A stretch of DNA of 64,000 nucleotides from Sambucus nigra. Lineage: Eukaryota; Streptophyta; Magnoliopsida; Dipsacales; Adoxaceae. Where the stretch lies: the NCBI GenBank assembly GCA_949130495.1, contig OX422211.1:444300219-444364218 (forward strand). Direction: 5' to 3'. A program made the position numbers and the translations under genes. Below, piece after piece: positions 23,360 to 33,672 of this stretch (its first letter is position 1; every line of letters begins with the position of its first letter). The notes beneath the pieces are model-generated. The model worked only from the letters and a program-made list of their open reading frames with translations, had not been told where the DNA came from and did not search any database.

Positions 23360-24375
23360 GATAATTTGAACAAAACTTCAGTTTAACAATACAATATTTA
23401 ACTTAACCTCAAATTTTGCAAATAATTAGATATGGCACCGATTTTATGAAAAAAGAACGTTGATTTGGATGAAAAAAGTGAGCATAGTTTTCATGAAATT
23501 CATACTTGTAGTTATCGATTTGCATTAAATTTGTGCGATTATTTTTACAGACATTTTGATAAAATTTCAATTTGATAATGCCAATTTTGAGTTAACTCTA
23601 TTTTTATAAATAATTAAACATAACTCTCGTTTCATGAAGAAAAATAAACAATTAATTTGTATGTGAAAAAGTATATAATTTTAAATGAAATATATATACG
23701 TAATTGTGGATTTGCATGACATAGGTGTAATATCTAATTTTTTACAAAACCTGAAATGAAGTCAAATATTGGATTATCATTATAATTTTGTCAGTATAAC
23801 TTTTCTTTTATTAATTATTACAATTATAAATGATCATCACCCATATTTTTACTCATCCTCAGACACCCACTTCATATCCTCAGACGTGTTCTATTGAGAC
23901 TGAAAATTGTATATAAAGAAATTATTAATAAAATAATGGTAACTTTTATTTTTAGACCATTTTATGAGTATTTTCAGGTCATTTTGATAAAATTTTGTTT
24001 CATAATATGATATATGATTAACTTTAATTTTTACAAATTAGATATAATATCAATTTCAAGAAAAATATTATACATTTGCAAGGAAAAAAGCGTGTCTTTT
24101 TTCATCAAATACGAATTTATAGTTGTTAATTTGCACGAAATATATTTTATATATAATTATTTACAAAATTTGAGATTAAGTGCTATCAAACTCGGAAGTA
24201 TGTTAATATAATTCTTGTTTTATTAATTATTACAATTATAAATCAACCTCACCCACATTTTTACTCAATTCCCTCTTTACTTTTGACCATATCCTCACAC
24301 ACCCACTTCATATGCTCACACGTGTTCTGTTGAAATTCTAAAAATGGTATATTGTACAGGAATTATGAATAAAAA
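23360..24375. repeat. Degenerate tandem repeat, ~410-bp period
   Basis: Two fuller copies (about 23560-23960 and 23980-24375) and one partial copy share, in order, ATTTTGATAAAATTT, TTTCATGAAGAAAAAT-like sequence, ATTTGCA(T/C)GA, and TATTAATTATTACAATTATAAAT followed by CACCCACTTCATAT. The ORF at 24014-24211 lies across one unit and is not supported as a gene. Confidence 0.55.
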
Positions 24376-24379
24376 AAGT

Positions 24380-24790
24380 GGCATATATTAAATAGTCTCT
24401 TGAATTATTTTTAATACATGTTTAGTTCAAACTTTTATATTTTGCACCAAAATGTCCTTCATCATGCCAAAAAAGTACCATGCCGCTGGCATGGACCTTT
24501 AAAAATAAGAGAATAAATGACTTTTTAGTACAAAATAATGGGGAATATACCAAATAGTTCCTTAAGCCTTTTTTAATACACGTTTAGTTCAAGTCTTTTT
24601 TAATACACGTTTAGTTCAAGCCTTTTTAAAGATAAAAGAATAAGAGACTTTTTAGTATAAAATACAAGGCTTGAACTAAGTGTATATTAAAAAATATTTG
24701 AGGGACTTTTTAGTATTTGATTCCAAAATAAAAGTCCTGAAGTAAATATTTATTAAAAAAAATGTTTAAATTTTTTTTTTGATATTTGAT
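24380..24790. repeat. Dispersed unclassified repeat (GCCGCTGGCATGG family)
   Basis: Copies of AATACACGTTTAGTTCAAGCC appear in both orientations, with a block GCCGCTGGCATGGACCTTTAAAAATAAGAG in the middle. The reverse complement of this block matches the minisatellite at 43765-44120, and the AATACACGTTTA phrase recurs at 39880 and 40795. It is a family-level repeat of unknown class. Confidence 0.5.
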
Positions 24791-25460
24791 TCATAAAAAA
24801 ACTCGTATTTAAATACCACGAGCTTAGTGAAAATAGTAAAAATAAAGTTGTACGTCAGAAGCTTGCCTTATTAGTTTTAAGTTTTAGCATCTACCTTCAA
24901 AGGATCTCCACTAATAGTATAAAAGTTAATTTAATGTAAAAGTTGTAAATAGTGGAGGGGGTTTAATCATGTGTGATTTAGGGTTGTTTTTCTGTTTATT
25001 CTCACTGTAAAATTAATTTGCTATTACCCCATTGAGGCATTTTGTCACACTCACATGTCCAATGCTATTTTGTTCAATCAAAATTATAGCTGTACTTCAA
25101 AGCATTAAGCAAAATGGATGACAAATTATAATTATAAAAAAGTTTCACGACGATTGGATTGTTACGCAAAGGGTGACAAGTTCTTAAAAGGGTCGATGCA
25201 TCAGAGAAAAATGATAATAACCAAAATATCGTGTGAGCATCTAACTTGTCACACCCTGTAATAGCAAATTTGATTATAAAATAACCTCAAATTTACTTAT
25301 TCTCCTTCTCTTTTATAAAATGTTATTTTGTTTAATGATTTGGAGTGTTATTTATGTTCAAACCACTACCCAAATGCTATTTTGCTTAACACTTAAAAAA
25401 TGATCTAATTACGTTTAGTCATAACGTGACAAAGTAACATATAACTATGTTACTATAGAC
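24791..25460. other. AT-rich spacer
   Basis: No gene, no clear repeat family. The last eight bases (25453-25460, CTATAGAC) are the target duplication of the following MITE. Confidence 0.4.
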
Positions 25461-25952
25461 CTACGTTCTAAAAAATGCGGGACGTGACCGAGACGACGAT
25501 GTCAAGCCTTATGTTCTAGAATCCTAGGCGAGCTTTAGGCGTAAAAAGGCGTTTAGGCCTTTTAAATATATTTTAATATTTTTAATTGTAACAACGCTAT
25601 TAAAAATATTAAAATGTTACATACCTTAAAATATGTTTGAATATATGCAAACTAAAATACTATTTTTTTAAACACTAAGAAAAAAAAAAAGAAAAAAAAA
25701 TGTGCGTTTTTTTGGGCGAGAGGTAGAAAGGTTTGGAATATCATTTGTCTTTTGATTGTTTTGAATAATATATTGGTCCGATTTTAAAAAAAAAGTCTTT
25801 AAAAGGTGATATCGTTTCACTAGAGTGTTTTTGTTTTTAAAAAAAATGCGCCTTAAGCCTTTTACTAAGAATAAGGCGTAAAAGGTATAAGGCGGGGCGT
25901 TTCTCCCAAACCTTAAGCCTAGGCGTGCATAGGCGAGTTTTTTAGAACACTG
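25461..25952. mobile_element. hAT-like MITE
   Basis: The right terminus in reverse complement is CAGTGTTCTAAAAAA; the left is CTACGTTCTAAAAAA. The 8-bp target duplication CTATAGAC is perfect (25453-25460 and 25953-25960), as expected for hAT transposition. Subterminal AGGCG and GCCTTA words cluster at both ends (TTTAGGCGTAAAAGGCG on the left, AAGGCGTAAAAGG and CCTAGGCGTGC on the right), a known hAT pattern. No transposase is encoded. Confidence 0.85.
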
Positions 25953-27649
25953 CTATAGACTATACTTTTTTCAACTATAAATATAAAACAAAAATGAACT
26001 TTGTGTAACACCCCGTGATTTTTGAACCGAGAACTAATATTTTTGGGACAAATAAAATTGATATAAATTGTGGAATTTTAAAACTTATCAATTGAGGTCA
26101 AACTTTGGGGACGTTTTAAAGTATTTCGAATGATGATTCTGAGTGTGTGGGTGATTCCGGATGGATTGAGAAGACAAAATGACTGTCATTGGGTTTTATT
26201 TCGATTCCGAAATATTTTAAGTTAGTTTGACTCGGATTGGAGTAAACGAGTCATTTAAAGTGTGTATCACCATTTAGAGTTGAATATCTGGGATATTAGG
26301 CTCATAAAGCCTTTGGGAGATTAAAAATCTCATTCTTGAGATTAAGAAAGGGAGAAAAAACCATAGAGAGAGAAAGAGAAGAGGAAAGAAAGAAGAGAGA
26401 GGAGAAAGCTTGGAGCTTGGGAGTTCTGGCCAAAATCAGCGACTTCGAAGAAGATTCAACCTCTACAATTTTGAGGCAAGTGTTTAATCTTGCTAAATAA
26501 TATTTATTTCATAAATTGTGGGCACAAGAATTGGATTTTGGGTTATATGTCAAAACCTAGCTTTTGGGTATTTTATCTTGCATTTGATGTTTATGCACAG
26601 ATTTGAGGGTGTATAATGAGTGGGGTTGATTTATATATGACTTTTGATGTTGGAAACCTAATTGGGTGGAAGATTAATGGTCGAAAGTGGATAAATTTTG
26701 GTGTTTGGAGAGTTAGGGTTCGTCCAAAAAGGGAAGTGGACGAGATATCTGGTATGGCCGGTCGACCGCGGCAACGAGTCCGGTCGACCGCACCTCAAGG
26801 TTATAGAATATTGCTTTTTTCGTAAGGCAAAATTTGGAACCGCGGTCGATCGGGGGTAAGGGGTCGGTCGACCGGTCCTCTGTTTTTAGCCCAAGGATAG
26901 GATTTTCTTTTACCACCTTTTATTTTGGGTTTAAAACTTAGTGACCTTCTTAGTGGATGTATTATAGATGGTTAGGTTATACAATCAAGAGATTTGTACC
27001 TTAGGTTGAATAGGCGGTATTCAGACCTATTTTAGAAATGGATTATGAGAGTATGATGCTTCTTTTAGTAAGGAAAAGATTGTGGGACTGAAATATAGTC
27101 GGATAACATTAATGTAATTGTGGTGGGCTATCATGAAATAGCTATAAGTTATAGAGATAGTCCCTTTTTGCTTATGTGCATTTGGAGTCAAGTAGTATTG
27201 CGGCATATGTTTAAATGATTACCGAATAGAATTATTATGTGTGTACTTCTAGCCGAGATAGTTATTACACATTTATGCGCCATTAATAATAGATATTCCG
27301 AGGTATGATGGGGTTATAAGCAATGAATTGGGATTGAGCTCGTAGATTACCGACTAATAGGTTGTGTTTATACTTATAGCCGGAATGATTACTGTATGCT
27401 GGTAAGCATCCGGATATCGGTGGTATGCGTATGATGATTTATATGTACATTCGATTTTGAGATGGTATCCTTAATTTTGGAGATATTTGGGAGACTATTC
27501 ACATAAAAAGTGTGATGGATGGGTAAGTTCCAAGTGAGGGATCCTATAAGGAAATGAATTGAGTAGGTATGCGTTGTGGCGTTATTTAGTATGATGAGAA
27601 TTATCTACTTATACCGAATTCATTACCTTCATACATATGGATTGGAGAT

Positions 27650-27650
27650 A

Positions 27651-27727
<77 letters not shown>

Positions 27728-27780
27728 GATATATGTATATAAATATGGCGTGAATTATGTATGTGTGTGTGTGTGTGTGT
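27650..27780. repeat. (AT)n and (GT)n microsatellites in the 5' LTR
   Basis: An AT run, a GT run and a duplicated block (GTATATAGATATATGTATATAAATATGGCGTGAAT) that the 3' LTR lacks (33445-33482 has only AT). Confidence 0.95.
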
Positions 27781-28778
27781 ATATAGATATATGTATATAA
27801 ATATGGCGTGAATGTATACACCGTGTGTGATGGTTTGTATATATGATGAAATCATATGTATGTATATATGGTGTGAATGATATATATATATATATATACT
27901 TATTGTGTGGGCATACCCAACACATGCTATCATAGGAGGTTACACGATGTGGGTGAGGCCCCTAGCTTGAGGAGCAGGGTGCGTAAAGTCCCCAGGTCAT
28001 AGTCGTCCATTATTTATTGTGTGATTTTATTTTGGGGGTGAGAAGTCTTGGGTATGATTCGTTCTCACTTTCCGGTTAGGAACTATGACCTCTTCCCACA
28101 CGTTGTGTTTTGTTTTATTACCACGACGGTGTGATAATAGTCTGGTGTATGGTAACCTGGGATAAAGTGAGTAATTCCTGGAAGATGATAGCATTGTGCA
28201 GTAGATTTGTATCCTATAACTGTATTTTGGTATGAGTATTTCAAATGCGTATCTTGTGTGATATGTGTGCATGGTTATAGGATTATATAATTGTATTATG
28301 TAACTAGAGTAATGCTATATATGCCCTAAGGGAAAAATGTGATATGAGCGTTATAAGATGTACATTTCATGTATTAGGGGTACATGCTTGTTAGGGTTGG
28401 ATGATCGTGTGTATATAACTATGATATTGTTATATAGACCCTAAGGATTCTAGGTGTTATTTTACTTATATACTTGGAGATAGTTGTTCCTAGTACATAG
28501 CTGGAGTTATAGGTTGTAGGTTGAGGGCACAATGGATCTCAACGATCAATATTGTCAAGGAGTAGTGTATCGGAGGGTTCCTTGTATGGATTTCTCTTTG
28601 CGAGACGCCCCACGCACGAAACGTAGTGCAATGTTGGGAGTGGAGAGAAGTTTTGTCCTTAGCACTCGAAGGTATGTTGTTTGGAGAATACAATCTTTAG
28701 ATGAAAACTAAAGATAATTTGTGACGTGCTAAGACTAATAACTGGTTTAAGCCAATATTTTATAACCGATAAAGCCTC

Positions 28779-28779
28779 G

Positions 28780-28871
<92 letters not shown>
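28779..28871. repeat. (AT)n(GT)n compound microsatellite in the 5' LTR
   Basis: About 25 AT units and 20 GT units. The 3' LTR has only a short AT run at the matching place (34557-34575), so the array expanded in one LTR or shrank in the other after insertion. Confidence 0.97.
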
Positions 28872-28873
<2 letters not shown>

Positions 28874-29715
28874 CTATAAGTTATTAGAATGGAAAGGATT
28901 TTGAGTTATGCTAGGATGATGGGTTACGCGGGTATAGGCTATGCGTATATTTAGATAGATTGTCCCTGGAATGTGTTGGCTAGAAAAATTGAGGTTTATA
29001 AGCATACGTTTAGGTGCGCACTGTAGATGAGAAGTGAGTTTGGGGTTCCATGAGAGTGCGACTCCACTATAATTATGAAATATTGCATTTATAATTATTA
29101 TGCACTGTTAATACACTTGCTACAACATTTTTACACCTCGGGCCCTGACCCATTTTTATTTCTCTCTTTCTATATATATATATATATATATATTGTGTTT
29201 TACAGGTGTTCCACCGCCAGGGCGCTAATAAAGCTTTTTCCATCCGGTGTTCTCGGAGCCGTGACAGATGCAGACTGGTGCGGGATTTGTATTGTAGCCT
29301 TTTCCTACTTCTTTGTGAATCTAGATAGGATTCATTTTGTATATTGGGCTTATGACCAAGAGTTATATGTAGCATTTTATATTTCTTTCCCCTTAGATGT
29401 TGCATTGTCTGTGACCCGACAACATATTCGGGTATCATTTCGAGTATGTACTTATGGTGTATTAATTAAGAATGTCCTTTCATCATGTTACATGTGTACC
29501 ATTTTATTCACGTTCAGTAGTCATTTTATTGTTGGCTTGATGTTGATTGTATATTTTAAATTTATTATTTTTGCATCCGCTTTTATAGTTTTGGGTAGTT
29601 AGCTATATTTATTTTAGTTTCGTCAGTAGATGCTGAGAATGATCCATCTGAGATTCTTGATTAAATGTAGTATAGGGCTGGACACCCGTTATTCTTTTGA
29701 GCGGGGTGTCACAGA

Positions 29716-29727
29716 TGGTATCAGAGC
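29716..29727 (+). promoter_or_regulatory. Primer-binding site, tRNA-iMet
   Basis: TGGTATCAGAGC starts two bases after the LTR end (GTCACA GA TGGTATCAGAGC). It is the complement of the initiator-Met tRNA 3' end and confirms the plus orientation. Confidence 0.95.
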
Positions 29728-31804
29728 ATCAAGTTCTAGTATCGTTAGGATCTGTGCGGGTTTTCTGCGTTCTTCCGTTAGCGTTCTCGATGTAGAGCCC
29801 TACTATTAGAATTATTATATTTACTACGTCTATTGTCTTCTGGGAGCTATACTCACTTGAACGACGTTCTGACACAGTTGCTCTCTTATCCGATGTCGCC
29901 AAGAATAAGTCATCTAGAATGGAGCAAGCAGAGAGGCTGAGAACATGGAACCCAAAATGCCCATAGGGACAGTGACTGCAGCCGAAGCTACCAATTTTGT
30001 GGCATAAATAGTAAGGTGCCACCATTTCTGCGGTGGCACTCCATCCGGTAGTTTTGATGGCTCAAGACCACCCAGGACCATTTGCGTGGGAAAGAGTACT
30101 AGAAGCCTTTAGGAAAGGATATCCTTCCGGCTCTTCAGAGGGAGTTGATGAAATAGTTGCAAGTCAGTGGAAGAAGGATTCACAAGGCACCTTTGGATGG
30201 ATAAGTGTAGAGAGATGCACTTCCCATAACGGATTTTGGGTACGCTTTGACTAGAAGTATTTATTTTCGCAATTCAGGCGGAAATAAGGAGGAGACTATT
30301 AGATATGACTCAAAGTGATCGATCGGTGGTTGAGTATAAAGAAGAATCTACTCGATTGGTGAACTTTGCGCCCGATGAGGTACATATGGAGAAGAAGCGA
30401 ATAGTAAAGTCCTTGGGAGGCTAGATTAACGAATTCGTCAACATTTGTTAGGAAACCTGGTGTTACTGACTTTTACCGATGTGAGGAGTGTGGCATTATC
30501 CCACTTTTAGGAGTATCGTTTTCATTAAGGATGGAGTAAGAAATTCGGAGACTCGGGTCCATCAAGTAGGATTGAACGAGTTGATACCAGTAGAGTAAGA
30601 TTATCGTCGCGACGGGGTATTAGGCGGGATTGTCGAGGGTCACAATAGCGATTTATCCTTAATGATGGTTAGGAAGGATTTTTGGGAAGATGTTTCTTTT
30701 GTTGATAAATGGACCTTAGGAAGAAGGATTGTCCTGGAAGAAGTAGAGGACTTTGAACAGGGACCCATGGATGAAGTGAAGCGGTTGGAATATGGAGGTA
30801 TAATGTAGAATACATTCCTTTAGGCTTAGGTCATGCTTTACGCTGTATTGGGAGCGTCGCATGTGAGGTTGATTAAGTGGTTAGCCGCTATAACCATTAT
30901 GTGTGTAGAATTTTCCTAGAAGGAAGGAGTGAGCAAGTGTGGCCTTTGTATGACATATTTTAGGATAATAGATCGTTTTGCGATGAGCTAGTAGAGAGTT
31001 GTGCTTTTGATTTTAGAAAGTGCGAACTGTGAAAGTTTGTTAAGTAGTAACGATAAGGTTATCATCTTATGGTTAGGCTAGGTGCATGTAATTGTAGTAT
31101 TCCGGTTGTGGAAGGACTTATCTTGCGGCCATGCTCTGATGTGATTTAAAGGATTTGTATCACTGAGGAGGTCCAAAGTTTAACAGATCATTGTTGAGCA
31201 GGGAATTTAGCTCATAGATGTATAAGTTTTGAGGATTAGCTGTTGGTAGGAGTATTGTATTTGTTGAGGCCTTGTGTCTTGAACATAAGGTGTTTGATTA
31301 GCGTGTCGAAAGACATGAAATTATTTTATATTATATTGCTATATAGACCTTCAGGCAATCTCTATTATTCGAAAATCTTTTATAAACCCTAGTTCATCTG
31401 ATCTCAATCCCCGACATAGCTACAGAGTAGTGTATTGGGAGGGTTCCTTGTTTGGATTTCGCTTGCGAGACCTCCCCCGCATGAAAGTAGCGAATCTCAG
31501 GAATTGAGAAGAGTTCAACCAGTGGAAATTTAAAAAATTTATATACTCACTACGCTATTATAGATTTATATGTTGAGAGTTATATTATGATTTGAGGCTA
31601 GAGGAGCCGGGTTATGTTTTTACGAGTTAAGCTCGGGTACGGGGTGTATGGGTGCCCTGGATAGTTAATTTGATTTTTTTAAAGCTAAAATGATTCACCG
31701 TGAGAAATGGAAGAGACAAGTATAGTGATCTTGAGGGTAGACGTAAGAACTAGTTAAGATGCGGAGTCCTAGGCATAACTTAAATTTCGAGGATGCAATT
31801 TTGT
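29728..31804 (+). pseudogene. Interior with gag remnant, no pol
   Basis: The clearest gag piece is a 39-codon frame at 30305-30424, reading MTQSDRSVVEYKEESTRLVNFAP and ending KKRIVKSLGG before a TAG. It corresponds to the capsid block YEREFTRLSRYAP found in gypsy gag. An upstream piece near 29985-30250 shows ATNFVA and, in another frame, a WxxVLEAFRKGYPSGSSEGVDE-like segment. The rest, to 31800, has stops in all frames and no protease, RT or integrase motif. A copy of the ~90-bp motif lies at 31395-31498, close to the polypurine tract. Confidence 0.6.
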
Positions 31805-31816
31805 AAGGGGGAAGTT
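31805..31816 (+). promoter_or_regulatory. Polypurine tract
   Basis: AAGGGGGAAG precedes the 3' LTR (starts TGTAACACC at 31817), two bases away. Similar to the tract of the Tekay element whose LTR ends at 60351. Confidence 0.9.
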
Positions 31817-33444
31817 TGTAACACCCCGTGATTTTTGGACCGAGAACTAATATTTTTGGGAGAAATAAAATTGATTTAAATTGGGGAATTTTAAAACTTG
31901 TCAATTAACGTCAAACTTTGGGGACGTTTTAAAGTATTTCGGACGACGATTCTGAGCGTGTGGTTGATTCCGGATGGGTCGGGATAGTCAAAATGACTGT
32001 CATTGGGTTTTATTTCGGTTCCGAAATATTTTAATTTAGTTTGACTCGGATTGGAGTAAACAAGTCATTTAAAGTGTGTATCACCATTTAAAGTTGGATA
32101 TCTGGGATATTAGGCTTATAAAGACTTTGGGAGATTAAAAATCTCATTCTTGAGATTAAGAAAGGGAAAGGAAACCATAGAGAGAGAAAGAGAAGAGGAA
32201 AGAAAGAAGAGAGAGGAGAAAGCTTGGAGCTTGGGAGTTTCGGCCAAAATGAGCGACTTCGAGGAAGATTTAGCCTCTATAATTTTGAGGCAAGTGTTTA
32301 ATCTTGCTAAATAATATTTTATTTCATAAATTGTGGGCAAAAGAATTGGATTTTGGGTTATATGTCAAAACCTAGCTTTTGGGTATTTTATCTTGCATTT
32401 GATGTTTATGCACGGATTTGAGGGTGTATAATGAGTGGGGTTGATTTATATATGACTTTTGATGTTGGAAACCTAATTGGGTGGAGGATTAATGGTTGGA
32501 AGTGGATAAATTTGGGTGTTTGGAGAGTTAGGGTTCGTCCAAAAAGGGAAATGGACGAGATATCTGGTATGGCCGGTCGACCGCGCCTCAAGGTTATAGA
32601 ATACTGCTTTTTTCGTAAGGCAAAAGTTGGAACCGCGGTCGATCGGGGGTAAGGGGTCGGTCGACCGGTCCCCTATTTTTAGCCCAAGGATAGGATTTTC
32701 TTTTACCACCTTTTCTTTTGGGTTTAAAATTTATTGACCTTCTTAGTGGATGTATTATAGAGGTTTAGGTTATACAATCAAGAGATTTGTACCTTAGGCT
32801 GAATAGGCGGCATTCATATCTATTTTAGAAATGGATTATGAGAGTATGATGCCTCTTTTAGTAAGGAAAAGATTGTGGGACTGAAAGATAGTCGGATAAC
32901 ATTAATGTAATTGTGGTGGGCTATCATGAAATAGCTATAAGTTATAGAGATAGTTCCTTTTTTCTTATGTGCGTTTGGAGTCAAGTGGTATTGCGGCATA
33001 TGCTTTAGGTGATTACCGAATAGAATTGTTATGTGTGTACTTCTAGCCGAGATAGATATTACACATTTATGCACAATTAATAATAGATATTCCGAGGTAT
33101 GATGGGGTTATAAGCAATGAATTGGGATTGAGCTCATAGATTATCGACTAATAGGTTGGGTTTATAATTATAGCCGGAATGATTAATGTATGCTGGTATG
33201 CATCCGGATATCGCTGGTATGTGTATGATGATTTATATGTACGTTCGATTTTGAGATGGGATCCTTAATGTTGGAGATATTTGGGAGACTATTCACATAA
33301 AAAGTGTGATGGATGGGTAAGTTCCAAGTGAGGGATCCTATAAGGAAATGAATCGAGTAGGTATGCGTTGTGGCGTTATTTAGTATGATGAGAATTATCT
33401 ACTTATACCGAATTCATTACCTTCATACATATGGATTGGAGATA

Positions 33445-33485
<41 letters not shown>

Positions 33486-33638
33486 GTGAATGTATATACC
33501 GAGTGTGATGGTTTGTATATATGATGAAATCATATGTATTTATATATGGTGTGAATGATATATATGGCGTGAATGTATATACCGAGTGTGATGGTTTGTA
33601 TATATGATGAAATCATATGTATGTATATATGGTGTGAA

Positions 33639-33672
<34 letters not shown>

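Larger units (their letters stand above)
26476..29205 (+). other. Predicted LTR-internal GC-AG intron
   Basis: The donor context GAG|GCAAGTG equals the consensus of GC-AG plant introns. The acceptor TTGTGTTTTACAG|GTGTTCC follows a pyrimidine-rich stretch. Equivalent sites flank 32290-34909 in the 3' LTR, 37527-39224 and 41434-43263 in the solo LTRs. The bases after the acceptor are also conserved in kind (CC-CC-C-AGGG or CAAGGA). Splicing is inferred from sequence alone. Confidence 0.45.
26004..29713 (+). repeat. 5' LTR of the long-LTR element
   Basis: Contains, in order: a degraded TATA-like site (TCATAAAG, 26302), a purine-rich leader (26344-26410), the donor-like AG|GCAAGT at 26474-26481, a CGGTCGACCG palindrome array (26759-26874), (AT)n(GT)n microsatellites (27650-27780 and 28779-28871), a conserved ~90-bp motif (28533-28633), the CGGGCCCTGACCCA module (29139-29152), and the acceptor TTTTACAG|G ending at 29205. 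ORFs of 60-175 codons inside it are not maintained in the 3' LTR and are not regarded as genes. Confidence 0.92.

Noticed and set aside
26616..26825. ORF of 69 codons in the 5' LTR, with a partner of 73 codons at 32431-32652 in the 3' LTR
   Set aside because: Similarity is expected because LTRs are copies. A 22-bp difference shifts the frame, so the C-terminal halves differ, and no known domain is present.
27601..27933. ORF rich in His, Thr, Tyr and Ile
   Set aside because: It is a translation of AT and GT microsatellites.
29075..29602. 175-codon ORF at the 5' LTR end
   Set aside because: It is hydrophobic and low-complexity, runs through an (AT)n repeat and the proposed acceptor, and the 3' LTR copy is broken to 80 codons or fewer.
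29716..29727. tRNA-like sequence TGGTATCAGAGC
   Set aside because: It is only the 12-bp primer-binding complement, not a tRNA gene. No cloverleaf sequence was seen anywhere.
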